From assembly GCA_002438405.1 (NCBI GenBank), contig DJOE01000020.1, positions 1-64,000 on the forward strand: a stretch of 64,000 nt of DNA, in the 5' to 3' direction. The notes below the pieces were generated by a model. That model searched no databases. It had not been told where the DNA came from and was given only the letters and a program-made list of their open reading frames with translations. The position numbers were made by a program, and so were the translations under genes. Each line of letters opens with the position of its first letter. Within the stretch, counting starts at the first letter, position 1. The DNA comes from Cyanobacteria bacterium UBA6446 (GTDB taxonomy: Bacteria > Cyanobacteriota > Vampirovibrionia > Gastranaerophilales > Gastranaerophilaceae). Below, one piece after another: positions 50,051 to 58,989 of this stretch.

Positions 50051-51905
50051 TTATACCCTCAGCTATAGCTTTTGCGGTCGCCTGTTTTCTGCTTTCTGAA
50101 ACTAATTGAGCTCTTTCAACAGGGCTGGAAATGAATCCTATTTCTACCAAAATAGCAGGTGCCGTAGTATGATTTATAACATAAAATCTTGATTTAAACA
50201 AGCCTCTGTCCTTTGAATTTACGTGATTTAGCAAAGAAGCATGTACATATTTTGCAAGTTCAAGACTGTTATCTTTATAATAATGAGTTTCTAAACCAGT
50301 TGGAGAATCACTGTTACTTGAATTTACGTGAATGCTGACAAAAATATCAGGATTTATATCTTCGCTAATTGCAACTCTATCTTGCAAAGAAACATAAGTA
50401 TCTGTTGTTCTTGTCATTTCAACAATATAGCCCTTTTTACGTAACAAGTCTGCAACTCGCTTTGAAACATCTAATGTAATATTTTTTTCATAAACACCGT
50501 TACGTGTCGCACCAACATCTGAACCGCCATGTCCGGCATCAATTACGACATAACGTTTATTTGTATCTTTTTTGGTGGTCGGAACAACAATAGTTGGAAC
50601 TGTAACAACAGGCTCAACTTTCGGTTTTGGAAGTTCTGCCAATTTGCTAAACTGTTCCTTAATTCGAATTGTTTTCCCGTCTGCTCCGGCATGGATATCT
50701 ATATTATCGGCTTTATCAACAGGAACAACAAATTTAACCCCACCTTGAGCAAGAGCGCTTAGTCTTACATTTGAAAATGCAGTATTTCTCAATGTAGATT
50801 TGATTGAACCCTCAGTATATTTATCAACATTATACAAAAGTAGTTCAACTGCAGTAGATGTACGTTCTAATCCATATACTACCAGTTTTGAAAAAATCAA
50901 CTTCATAGAATGAGTTTTAGTATCATTTTTTTCATACAAAACATTATTCAAGTTAACTTTTGACGTATATAAACTAGAGGTTGAAACATTCAACTTATCA
51001 ACAATAACAAGACGTTCTCCATCTCCATAAATAACAGGAATGTATCTAGATGGTGTTGAACTTGTAATAACAATTCTTGCGGTATTTTTGTCAAATTGTC
51101 CAATTTTTATAGATTCTGTTTGATTAAACTTGATGTCCTTGTTACGAATTGCAGGATTTACAATTGCGTTTGGAATATCAAAAGCAACTCTTGACGGATT
51201 AGACAAATACATCGGCTTTGTTACTGTCAGAGAGCCTAAACCTGTTATTACAACATTGCTATTTTTGAATGTTAAATTATCTATATAAAATTTAGAATTT
51301 AAAAGTAAGTCTTTTTTAACAAGAATATAGTTTTTTTCATCTGTTGTTTGACCCAATTTAAATGCAGAGTTTATTTGTCCGGCTAAACTAGGATTTGCAA
51401 CAGTAGTTGGAATTTGTAAACCAGATGTTTCATAAATTTCACTCTTTGCAACATCATCATAAACCCGTTGGAAATAATAATTTGACATTGTTGGATTTTT
51501 CAATCTTACAAACAGTGTATTATTTAACTTTTTAAGTTGAATATTTGCAGGGTTAAAACCTTGTTTATAAGAAATTACAACCCTTACAATATTTGGATTT
51601 GTTGAAAATTGACTAACAACAACTTCTTTAATATCACCATTGGATAAGACTAAATCTTGCACGGGACATTTCAAAATTGCAGAATTTATATCAAAATAAG
51701 CCTTATTCTCATCTTGAACAACATACAATTTCGGTTGAGCGGAAAAGCTAAAATCCGTGTTATTAAAACTGTTTATAGCAACAATAGAAGATGAATTGTC
51801 ATAAATAACAGAAGTTATTCCTAATGTTTCATCAGCCATTGTACAGGTCGCAAAACTTAGGATAAATGTAAATAAACAGAATAATTTAATAAAAATATTT
51901 TTCAT
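50028..51905 (-). CDS. AMIN-domain N-acetylmuramoyl-L-alanine amidase (AmiC-like)
   Basis: 625 residues. Signal peptide (FIKLFCLFTFILSFATCTMA), several AMIN-like beta units (YFDINSAILKCPVQDLVLSNGDIKEVVVSQF; RVAFDIPNAIVNPA; KFVVPVDKADNIDIHAGADG) that target the septum or peptidoglycan, a Pro/Val/Thr linker, and the C-terminal Amidase_3 domain with zinc ligands in VIDAGHGGSDVGATR, EKNITLDVSKR and FVSIHVNSSN and catalytic Glu in AILVEIGFISS. Multiple AMIN copies are common in cyanobacterial amidases. It forms a unit with murI. Confidence 0.93.
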   Translation of the reverse strand: MKNIFIKLFCLFTFILSFATCTMADETLGITSVIYDNSSSIVAINSFNNTDFSFSAQPKLYVVQDENKAYFDINSAILKCPVQDLVLSNGDIKEVVVSQFSTNPNIVRVVISYKQGFNPANIQLKKLNNTLFVRLKNPTMSNYYFQRVYDDVAKSEIYETSGLQIPTTVANPSLAGQINSAFKLGQTTDEKNYILVKKDLLLNSKFYIDNLTFKNSNVVITGLGSLTVTKPMYLSNPSRVAFDIPNAIVNPAIRNKDIKFNQTESIKIGQFDKNTARIVITSSTPSRYIPVIYGDGERLVIVDKLNVSTSSLYTSKVNLNNVLYEKNDTKTHSMKLIFSKLVVYGLERTSTAVELLLYNVDKYTEGSIKSTLRNTAFSNVRLSALAQGGVKFVVPVDKADNIDIHAGADGKTIRIKEQFSKLAELPKPKVEPVVTVPTIVVPTTKKDTNKRYVVIDAGHGGSDVGATRNGVYEKNITLDVSKRVADLLRKKGYIVEMTRTTDTYVSLQDRVAISEDINPDIFVSIHVNSSNSDSPTGLETHYYKDNSLELAKYVHASLLNHVNSKDRGLFKSRFYVINHTTAPAILVEIGFISSPVERAQLVSESRKQATAKAIAEGINDYFNKK

Positions 51906-51966
51906 ATAATCATTACCTTTTCTAAGATTATATGATATTTTTCGCTTTAGAGCAAAAATGTTACAT

Positions 51967-52158
51967 CTACATAATATTCTTTTTCCCTAAGATATATGCA
52001 AGTTGAGTCCTATTTTTTGCCATAGTTTTTGCAATAGCTTGACCGACATAAAGCTTAACAGTATGTTTACTCAAAAACAACTCTTCAGCTATTTCATTGT
52101 TAGATAAACCCTCAATAAGGTATTCACAAACTTCTCTTTCTCTATTTGTCAATTCCAT
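51967..52158 (-). CDS. stand-alone LuxR/GerE-type DNA-binding protein
   Basis: 63 residues that are just the GerE helix-turn-helix: LTNREREVCEYLIEGLSNNEIAEELFLSKHTVKLYVGQAIAKTMAKNRTQL, all key positions present (Glu-Val, Gly-x-Ser-Asn, the KHTVK recognition helix). There is no receiver or signal-binding domain, so activity may depend on amount or partner proteins. It is divergent from tRNA-Arg. A mini-regulator of this size occurs in Cyanobacteria too. Confidence 0.85.
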   Translation of the reverse strand: MELTNREREVCEYLIEGLSNNEIAEELFLSKHTVKLYVGQAIAKTMAKNRTQLAYILGKKNIM

Positions 52159-52250
52159 ATTATATCTTCTCCATGAACAGTTTAATTATAATATTCTGAG
52201 AGATAAAACTCTTAATAATAATTCCATTTATATAAAATTAAAAATAAGAC

Positions 52251-52279
52251 TTGAAATATTTCTATTTTTTTTATAAGAT
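52251..52279 (+). promoter_or_regulatory. tRNA-Arg promoter
   Basis: TTGAAA (52251-52256) and TAAGAT (52274-52279) are separated by exactly 17 nt and lie about 22 nt upstream of the mature tRNA. Confidence 0.6.
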
Positions 52280-52300
52280 AAGAGCTGTAAAATAGAATAT

Positions 52301-52374
<74 letters not shown>

Positions 52375-52415
52375 AATAACGAATCTTTGATAATTCAGAG
52401 GTTCGTTATTTTTTT
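52375..52415 (+). terminator. terminator after tRNA-Arg
   Basis: AATAACGAA (52375-52383) and TTCGTTATT (52402-52410) form a 9-bp stem, followed by a run of T. The loop can form a second small stem. Confidence 0.75.
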
Positions 52416-53122
52416 GTCAGAAAAAGATATCCTTTTTCAGGAGAATTCTTTATAAGTGTTCTCATTATAGCTTTACCGTCATTAAATATGTTGACTTGTG
52501 GTGAAACATCTAGCACAGCTTCACCAACTTTAGAAATATTTTCTATCGGGATATTATTTGAATACATATATTCAAATGGAGTTTTACGTTGTTTATAAAT
52601 GTAGCTTAAACCACTATTTTCGCCCTGTAAAAAAGGATTATTAACATCATTGCTTTTCATGATTTGAAATAACTTATCCAGAGGTCTAATTTTTAATTTC
52701 GTAGAATCCAAGCTTTTTGCTTTGATACGAAGCATTACCAATTTGTTATCATTCTTTTTTGCCATTTGCAATATTTTTGCCAAATAATCTCGTTTCCCGC
52801 CATTTGCCCAAGCATTAAGAATATTTTCTAAATTAAATAAAAATAATTGAGGTGAACCTTTTGTATCTGTTCCCTGTTGAATTTTTAAACCACCAGATTC
52901 AAGTATTTTTTCATAATTTCTTTGACTTGTTATGTGATATAAATATTTGGATTTATCTTTCTTTAATGGATAGATTCTAGTTTGGGACAATAATTCTTTA
53001 CCTAAAGAGTTAGAAAGTTCTTCTGATTTATTGAGAAGATTTTTAGATAATTTCCAGCCGACCTTACTAGAAGAACGACTTTTTATAAATTTCAAACTAG
53101 ACTTAATAATTAAACTTGACAC
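52406..53122 (-). CDS. unknown protein, possible ADP-ribosyltransferase/Tpt1-like fold
   Basis: 238 residues, not recognised with certainty. YLYHITSQRNYEKILESGGLKIQQG resembles the 'YHxTSxxNxxxILxxGL' opening of the DarT/Tpt1 (RNA 2'-phosphotransferase)/ART superfamily; RIYPL...QLFLFNLENIL follows, then LVMLRIKAKSLDSTKLKIRP, and PFEYMYSNNIPIENISKVGE gives a Glu in the place of the ART catalytic acid (E before I-P-x-x-x-I). These features suit an ART fold but no test was run. It could modify a protein or nucleic acid. It lies next to tRNA-Arg, a common site for gene acquisition. Confidence 0.5.
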   Translation of the reverse strand: MSSLIIKSSLKFIKSRSSSKVGWKLSKNLLNKSEELSNSLGKELLSQTRIYPLKKDKSKYLYHITSQRNYEKILESGGLKIQQGTDTKGSPQLFLFNLENILNAWANGGKRDYLAKILQMAKKNDNKLVMLRIKAKSLDSTKLKIRPLDKLFQIMKSNDVNNPFLQGENSGLSYIYKQRKTPFEYMYSNNIPIENISKVGEAVLDVSPQVNIFNDGKAIMRTLIKNSPEKGYLFLTKK

Positions 53123-53280
53123 AATATTTTCCCCGTATTGATATAAAGTTTTTCAAAATCATAAATTTGACTTAATGTAAAGATTTATAACATAATAAAA
53201 TTAGTGTATCTATTACAATTATAGCAGGTGTTTTAGGGCTTATAGAAAATTCTAATGAATGCAATTGTTTCCAACTATGC

Positions 53281-53309
53281 TTGACAAAACACAAATAATA
53301 TTATATTCT
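53281..53309 (+). promoter_or_regulatory. promoter of the AAA+ ATPase gene
   Basis: TTGACA (53281-53286), 17 nt, TATTCT (53304-53309). A small hairpin CAAGTG/CACTTG (53323-53343) followed by TTTTTG lies in the leader and might act as an attenuator. GGTAG sits 7 bases before the ATG at 53381. Confidence 0.55.
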
Positions 53310-53380
53310 ACTACATACGTAGCAAGTGATGTTTTTACACTTGTTTTTGATTACAGTGACTTAGTGAGTGAGGTAGTAAG

Positions 53381-54904
53381 ATGAGAATAGGACAAATTCA
53401 AGCAACAAATTTTTACACAAAAAATTACACGCAACAAAATGTAAACAACAAATCAAATAACATGGTCAATTCTCAATCCATGGTCTCACTTCCAAATTTT
53501 GGATACGGAAAAGATTTAGTTAATAGAAAACCAATTGCATTTAAGGGAAATGAAATTCAAAAAGCAGCTTCGACTCTTTTGAATCAGTTTCCATTTGAAG
53601 ACCGGTTAGCTTCTCTATTACAACATTTGAAAGTTGGAGAACTAGTTGTTACCGGTAAAGACTTTAACACTGCTCAAAAAGCATTGTTAAAACACATAAA
53701 AGGTTTTGATCAAGTGATTAAAAAAGAAATTTTTATGAAAGAAGAAAACCTTAAACATAATTATGCGTTTTTCAAATACAATTTTGACGAGTTCGGTCTG
53801 TTAAATATTAATGACAAAAAGTTAAACCTAATATCACACGGCAAAGACTACAAAATGGATTCAGGAATGAATTTCTTCATTGTAAATAATGACACAATTC
53901 AATATGCTGATGATGTAATTCATTTTAAAACGAAACCAAAACATGATATAGGTTATCTACGTTCAGGGTTTGCAACAGTATTAGACTTTACAAAAGATGT
54001 TGAAAAAGATGTTGATACACTTAATAAAAAGACAATTTCTAAGAGAATACTTCAAGCATCAGCACCAAGTACAAAACTTAATTTCTCAAAAATTGGAGGA
54101 CAAGACAAAGCAATTGAGGAACTTAAAAGAGGTATTTTGTACCCAATAAAATATCCTGAAGGTTATAATGAACAAGATATTACAAGAGGATACATTTTGC
54201 ATGGACCTGCAGGTACAGGTAAAACAGCATTATGTAAAGCTTTGGCAAATGAAGCCGGTGTTCATAGTGAATATGCAAGTGGAACAGCTTTCCAAGCTAA
54301 ATATGTTGGGGAATCAGAGGCAAATGTTAGGGATTTCTTCAACCGACTTGTAGATAACCAACCATCAATTGGTATTATTGATGAAATTGATGCCATTGGT
54401 GTTGAAAGGGGAGCAGGAGACCACTACGGAGATAAATTAATCGACCAAATACTTACTTGTATGACAGATATTTACGATAATGGTGATAATGTTTATATCT
54501 TAGGCCTAACAAACAGATATGATGCATTAGATACTGCATTGAAAAGAGCTGAAAGATTTAGTAAACACATCAGAATTGGCGAACCAGATAAAGATGGGGT
54601 TAGACAAATCTTGAAAATTCATACAGATGGAAGACCTTTAGATAAAAACATCAATACTGAGGAAATTGTTGATAAAATGTATGAGGCAAAAGCTGTTGGT
54701 GGGGATATCAAGTTTATGTCAAAACTTGCAAAAGAATCTATGATGAAACGTCTTGGAATCTATGACAAAATGGAGAATGGAACATTTACAGAAGCAGACA
54801 TGAAAAATGCAACTATTACGCAAGAAGATTTTCTAAACGCAATAGAAGAATTCAAAACTCAACACCGAGATGGAAGAAAACCTATCGGATTCGGTAAAAA
54901 ATAA
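53381..54904 (+). CDS. AAA+ ATPase (Cdc48/FtsH-type core) with unknown N-terminal domain
   Basis: 507 residues. The C-terminal half is a single AAA module: KIGGQDKAIEEL, Walker A GPAGTGKT (275-282), ring residue segment AKYVGESEANVRDFF, Walker B GIIDEID (331-337), LGLTNRYDALDTALKRAERF with the SRH arginines, and VGGDIKFMSKLAKESM of the lid. It is closest in pattern to Cdc48/proteasomal ATPase modules. The N-terminal 235 residues match nothing I know: a polar start with PNFGYGKDLVNRKPIAFKG, then a mixed alpha/beta part. The hexamer probably unfolds or remodels proteins. It has its own promoter. Confidence 0.8.
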   Translation: MRIGQIQATNFYTKNYTQQNVNNKSNNMVNSQSMVSLPNFGYGKDLVNRKPIAFKGNEIQKAASTLLNQFPFEDRLASLLQHLKVGELVVTGKDFNTAQKALLKHIKGFDQVIKKEIFMKEENLKHNYAFFKYNFDEFGLLNINDKKLNLISHGKDYKMDSGMNFFIVNNDTIQYADDVIHFKTKPKHDIGYLRSGFATVLDFTKDVEKDVDTLNKKTISKRILQASAPSTKLNFSKIGGQDKAIEELKRGILYPIKYPEGYNEQDITRGYILHGPAGTGKTALCKALANEAGVHSEYASGTAFQAKYVGESEANVRDFFNRLVDNQPSIGIIDEIDAIGVERGAGDHYGDKLIDQILTCMTDIYDNGDNVYILGLTNRYDALDTALKRAERFSKHIRIGEPDKDGVRQILKIHTDGRPLDKNINTEEIVDKMYEAKAVGGDIKFMSKLAKESMMKRLGIYDKMENGTFTEADMKNATITQEDFLNAIEEFKTQHRDGRKPIGFGKK

Positions 54905-54955
54905 TTATATTTCTCACATCCTTCTTATATAATATACTATATGTACGCTATTATT

Positions 54956-54982
54956 AAGCTCTCATTATGTGGGAGCTTTTAA
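54956..54982. terminator. terminator between the AAA+ gene and sdaAA
   Basis: AAGCTCTCA (54956-54964) and TGGGAGCTT (54970-54978) form a stem with one mismatch and a 5-nt loop, ending in a short T-run; it may serve both convergent genes. Confidence 0.6.
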
Positions 54983-55006
54983 TTTATTATTTAAATATCA
55001 ATCTAA

Positions 55007-55885
55007 CTAACCAAATACTTGTTTTTGAACTTCAAAAGCGGTCTTTGTTGTCGCAAGGCCAGCTTGAGAACTTTCTTTTAAAGTTGGTGACATTAAAGCT
55101 CCTGTTTGTTCCATCGCATCAATCACTTCATCAATTGGAATCTTAGACTCAACTCCAGATAGGGCAAGTTCAACAGCGGTAATAGAATGAACAGCTAAAA
55201 ACGGATTTCTCTTTACGCATGGAACTTCAACAAGTCCTGCAACCGGATCACAAGTTAAACCCAACAAATTTTTTAGAGCTAAAGCTGCGGCATTAAGTAT
55301 TTGAGAAACATTTCCACCCCTCATTTGACAAATAGCAGCAGCACTCATAGCAGAGGCTACGCCACATTCTGCTTGGCAACCGGCAACAGCACCTGCTAAA
55401 GCTACTTTTATAGAAATAATTCTACCAATTTCACCTGCAGTAATTAAAGCATTTAGTTGTTCTCTTTCAGAATGATTAAACTCTTCACTCACCGCAACTA
55501 AAGTCGCAGGTAAAATACCACATGAACCTGCCGTTGGACAAGCTACAATTTTACCCATTCTAATATTTTCTTCACTTGTTGCAAGCGCATATTCAATAAT
55601 TTTTTCAAAAACAGAACCAAAGATTGCATGTTCTGATTTATAACGTTTTTGAACTCTAAAACAGTCTTGACCACACATTCCACTCATTGATAATTCCTTG
55701 CTTGCCATACCTGATTGAATAGCTTCTTTCATAGCATAAAGACTTTTTGCAACAAAACTCCGAACTTGTTCAACAGTGATATCTGATTCAATAGCCATAT
55801 TTTCTTGAGCAATCTCATAAATTTGTTTATTACGAGAGATACAAGCTTCTTTTAATTGTTCAAATGTATTTATATTTAATGCCAT
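55007..55885 (-). CDS. sdaAA: L-serine dehydratase, alpha subunit
   Basis: Iron-sulfur enzyme half that deaminates serine to pyruvate. SGMCGQDCFRVQ, IVACPTAGSCGILPATL, AGCQAECGVASAMSAAA and GLTCDPVAGLVEVPCVKRN supply the Cys ligands of the [4Fe-4S] cluster and the substrate loop. 292 residues is normal. Its start lies 1 bp from the sdaAB stop, so the two subunits are translationally linked. The split form is typical of anaerobes. Confidence 0.95.
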   Translation of the reverse strand: MALNINTFEQLKEACISRNKQIYEIAQENMAIESDITVEQVRSFVAKSLYAMKEAIQSGMASKELSMSGMCGQDCFRVQKRYKSEHAIFGSVFEKIIEYALATSEENIRMGKIVACPTAGSCGILPATLVAVSEEFNHSEREQLNALITAGEIGRIISIKVALAGAVAGCQAECGVASAMSAAAICQMRGGNVSQILNAAALALKNLLGLTCDPVAGLVEVPCVKRNPFLAVHSITAVELALSGVESKIPIDEVIDAMEQTGALMSPTLKESSQAGLATTKTAFEVQKQVFG

Positions 55886-55886
55886 A

Positions 55887-56555
55887 TTAATTTTCCAATT
55901 TTTCTACATAACTTACAAAATAAACTTCCGGAATCTCTTCAATATTATCAATGATTTCTGAACTGATATTACCGTCAACACTGATAATCATTGAAGCTTC
56001 TCGCCCTTTTCCACTTCTATCACAATTCAAAGATGCAATATTTATATTGTGATATTGAAGGAGAGATGAAACTTGTGAAATCATTCCCGGTTTATCCTTA
56101 TAAACAAGAAGAACTGTATTATATTTACCGGTTAGCTTAACGTTAAAATCATTTATTTTTGTGATTTCTACCTCCCCAGCACCAACAGATTCTCCGGAGA
56201 TAAACATTTTATTATTACCATCAAAAATAATATCAACGGCATTGGGGTGATATTTAAAATTGTCTTTGTATTCAAAATTATAATCAATTTGTTTTGCTAA
56301 ATTGGAATTAAAAATATCTTTAATTCTTCTATCGTCAACTCCAAGCCCCAAAACACCGGCAAGTAAGCCTTTTTCTGTTCCGTGACCTTTTCCTGTATGA
56401 GCATAAGAATTATACAAACAGAAAGTTACGGATTTTGGAGTATTTTTATAAATATTTTTTGCCATCAGCCCCAAGCGAACAGCTCCTGCGGTGTGGGAGC
56501 TTGAGGGTCCAATCATAATGGGTGAAATAATATCAAATAAAGTTGATTTTTTCAT
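55887..56555 (-). CDS. sdaAB: L-serine dehydratase, beta subunit
   Basis: 222 residues. Starts with FDIISPIMIGPSSSHTAGAVRLGLMAKNIY, the conserved serine-dehydratase beta motif (SSSHT binds the substrate/cluster), and ends in an ACT-type regulatory domain (NTVLLVYKDKPGMISQVSSLLQYHNINIASLNCDR), which senses amino acids. It follows the small pilin-like gene directly (1 bp). Confidence 0.95.
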   Translation of the reverse strand: MKKSTLFDIISPIMIGPSSSHTAGAVRLGLMAKNIYKNTPKSVTFCLYNSYAHTGKGHGTEKGLLAGVLGLGVDDRRIKDIFNSNLAKQIDYNFEYKDNFKYHPNAVDIIFDGNNKMFISGESVGAGEVEITKINDFNVKLTGKYNTVLLVYKDKPGMISQVSSLLQYHNINIASLNCDRSGKGREASMIISVDGNISSEIIDNIEEIPEVYFVSYVEKLEN

Positions 56556-56777
56556 CTAAATATTATCCTTTAAATTGTTTTCTATTTTTTCTTTCATCGC
56601 TCTTGTAGATTCTATATCTTGAATTTTATCATCAATCATTTGCGATTGTTGTTCAAATTTTGAATTATCGTCAAATGGATTTGAACGTCCATATTTGTGG
56701 TGAAAGCAAGTAAAATACACCACAACAGCAATTATAATAACAATCAATAATTCTAAGATACCAAAAGCTTTTTTCAT
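56556..56777 (-). CDS. small prepilin-like membrane protein
   Basis: 73 residues. MKKA^FGILELLIVIIIAVVVYFTCF fits a class III prepilin signal with Ala at -1, Phe +1 and Glu +5, followed by one membrane helix and a short acidic, helical C-terminus (DDKIQDIESTRAMKEKIENNL). It may be a minor pseudopilin, or just a small bitopic protein whose start resembles one. Neighbours overlap or touch (1-4 bp), so it is part of the rne-sdaA row. Confidence 0.55.
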   Translation of the reverse strand: MKKAFGILELLIVIIIAVVVYFTCFHHKYGRSNPFDDNSKFEQQSQMIDDKIQDIESTRAMKEKIENNLKDNI

Positions 56778-56781
56778 AAAA

Positions 56782-57087
56782 TTATTTCAACCTATTCTTT
56801 GCAATAAACATTCTAATTGCATCATCAACATCAGTCGGAGATTTTAGCGATGCATTTTCAAGATTTTTATCTTTTAAATGTGCAGAAACGAAAAGCATAT
56901 TATAAACAGATAATCCTACACATAAAAGAATTGAAAAACTGACAATAGCTGCAATTACAATAGAATACTTAACTGCAATCGTTTTAACCGTATGCAAATG
57001 AGGAGCTTTTGCATACGCAAAGTTAGTAGTGCAAAATAGCACTACTAAAATTACGTTCCATAAATTGTTGAAAAATCTATTCTTCAC
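56782..57087 (-). CDS. hypothetical membrane protein with signal peptide
   Basis: 101 residues, not recognised. Possible signal peptide (MKNRFFNNLWNVILVVLFCTTNFAYA), a second hydrophobic helix (YSIVIAAIVSFSILLCVGLSVYNMLFV), and a charged cytoplasm-side end (PTDVDDAIRMFIAKNRLK). Its start overlaps the end of the RNase E/G gene by 11 bp. Together with the 73-residue protein it separates rne from sdaAB. Confidence 0.55.
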   Translation of the reverse strand: MKNRFFNNLWNVILVVLFCTTNFAYAKAPHLHTVKTIAVKYSIVIAAIVSFSILLCVGLSVYNMLFVSAHLKDKNLENASLKSPTDVDDAIRMFIAKNRLK

Positions 57088-58975
57088 TTGTTTCCTCAGT
57101 TTTTTTAGATTTTCTTGTTCTTGAAGAGCCTCTGTTAGGTCTACGAGTTCTTTTCTTTGGTTCTTCTACCTCAACTGATTCCCCTGCGGGAGCAGTTTCT
57201 TCAACTTTTTGAGCAACCTCTTCTACAGGTTTAGCCTCATCTTGTGGAGTTTCTTCTGGAGTTTCGACCTTTTTAGTTCTTCTTTTTCTTGATTTCCCTT
57301 TAATTTTTGGTTCAACAACAGGTGTTTCAACTACTTCTGGAATAGCTTCCGTTTCTAGTTCTTTTATCTCTTCAACTTTAACCTCTTGAACTGGTTCAAT
57401 TGCAGGCGCTTCAACGTGTTCAACTACTTCTTCAACGACCTCAACTTTTGTTTCTTCTTTTGGTTGTTTATTTTTGTCAAACTTGCTGTTACGTCTATTT
57501 CTGTTGCGTTTATTATTCTCTTTTTTAACAACCTCTTCTGTTGCAACAACAGATGGTTCTGTTTCAATTACAGGTTTTTGCACTTGTTCTTGAATGTGTT
57601 CTTGTTCTTGGTTATTTTGTTGCTGATTGTTATTATTTTTATTATTGAATTTATTGTTATTTTTCTTGAAGTTACCGGTTGGTAATTTTAATTTTGCTGC
57701 TTTTGCACGATATTCACCCTCAGCAGTAGGAGTTGCAAAATTAAAATCAATCATTGAATATCCGCTACCTTGACAGTGAGGACATTTCTTAGTGAAGATT
57801 TCTGATAAAGACTGTCCTTGACGGTGACGAGTTAACTCAACAAGTCCTAAATCAGAAAGCTGACCAACTTGAGGTTTAGCTTTATCCGGTTCAAGAGCTA
57901 TCTCTAATTCTTCCATCATAGCCAATTTATCAGCTCTAGACATCATATCGATAAAGTCAACAATAACCATACCACCAATATTTCTAAGTCTTAATTGTCT
58001 TGCAATTTCGTGAACTGCTTCAATGTTTGTTTTCAAAATTGTTTCATCTTGAGTTGATGAGCTTGTAAATTTACCACTGTTTACATCAATTACGGTCAAA
58101 GCCTCTGTTTGTTGAATAAACAAATAACCACCTGATGGCATGTTAACTTTTACATTCAATGCGGCTTTGATTTCTTTATGAATATCCATTGCTACGAGTA
58201 ATGGTTCAGTTCCTTTGTACAATGTAACTTGAACATTCTTAGAAATGTGCCAATTTTGCAAGATATTTTGAACTCTATTCATTGCAAACGGAGTATCAAC
58301 AATAATCTCTTTAACATCATCAGTACAAGCTTCACGAATAACTCTATATAACAAATCTTGATCCCTATAAATAAGATTTGGAGGAGTTAATGTTTCAGCT
58401 GAAGTAATAATGTTATTCCATTTTTCTAGTAGAATTTCTAAATCTTCTTGAATATCAGCTTCGGATTGCCCCTCAGCCTCTGTTCTAATAATCACACCAA
58501 CACCAACTGGTTTAATAAGATTTACAATAGATTTTAATCTTGCACGCTCTTTAGAATTTTCAATCTTCTTACTTACACTAACCCCAGGTTCATTTGGCAT
58601 CAAAACTAAAAATCTTCCAGGAAGACTGATTTCTGTTGTAACACGAGGTCCTTTATGTCCCGTAGGTTCTTTTACAACTTGGACAACTAATTTTTGTTTA
58701 GGAGATAATTTCTCTTTCAATGTACCTTTGCCCATAACATCTTCCGCATGCAAAAAGCCCATTCTATCAGTACCAACATTTACAAATGCAGCATCAATAC
58801 TTGGTAAAATATTATCAACAGTAGCCAAATATACATCACCTAATAAAACTTCTCCTCTATGTATAAAGAAGTCTGTAACTTTTTTGTTCTCTAAAACTGC
58901 TGCAATATTGTCTCTTTCAGCAATAACAATTCTTTTTTCAATACTTTGATTAGCATTTCTGTTTTTGTCGTTCAT
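57077..58975 (-). CDS. rng: ribonuclease E/G
   Basis: Endoribonuclease that processes rRNA and starts mRNA decay. S1 domain (VLLGDVYLATVDNILPSIDAAFVNVGTDRMGFL), the sensor/DNase-like body with YRDQDLLYRVIREACTDDVKEI, the magnesium site in VIVDFIDMMSRADK and the zinc link CPHCQGSG are present. The catalytic core is full length (about 420 residues) and is followed by a 200-residue disordered Lys/Glu/Pro/Val-rich tail, so it resembles RNase E in tail design but RNase G in core. It follows the radical SAM gene by 14 bp, the arrangement known from Cyanobacteria and Actinobacteria. Confidence 0.93.
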   Translation of the reverse strand: MNDKNRNANQSIEKRIVIAERDNIAAVLENKKVTDFFIHRGEVLLGDVYLATVDNILPSIDAAFVNVGTDRMGFLHAEDVMGKGTLKEKLSPKQKLVVQVVKEPTGHKGPRVTTEISLPGRFLVLMPNEPGVSVSKKIENSKERARLKSIVNLIKPVGVGVIIRTEAEGQSEADIQEDLEILLEKWNNIITSAETLTPPNLIYRDQDLLYRVIREACTDDVKEIIVDTPFAMNRVQNILQNWHISKNVQVTLYKGTEPLLVAMDIHKEIKAALNVKVNMPSGGYLFIQQTEALTVIDVNSGKFTSSSTQDETILKTNIEAVHEIARQLRLRNIGGMVIVDFIDMMSRADKLAMMEELEIALEPDKAKPQVGQLSDLGLVELTRHRQGQSLSEIFTKKCPHCQGSGYSMIDFNFATPTAEGEYRAKAAKLKLPTGNFKKNNNKFNNKNNNNQQQNNQEQEHIQEQVQKPVIETEPSVVATEEVVKKENNKRNRNRRNSKFDKNKQPKEETKVEVVEEVVEHVEAPAIEPVQEVKVEEIKELETEAIPEVVETPVVEPKIKGKSRKRRTKKVETPEETPQDEAKPVEEVAQKVEETAPAGESVEVEEPKKRTRRPNRGSSRTRKSKKTEETSEE

Positions 58976-58989
58976 AAAAATTCCTTTTC

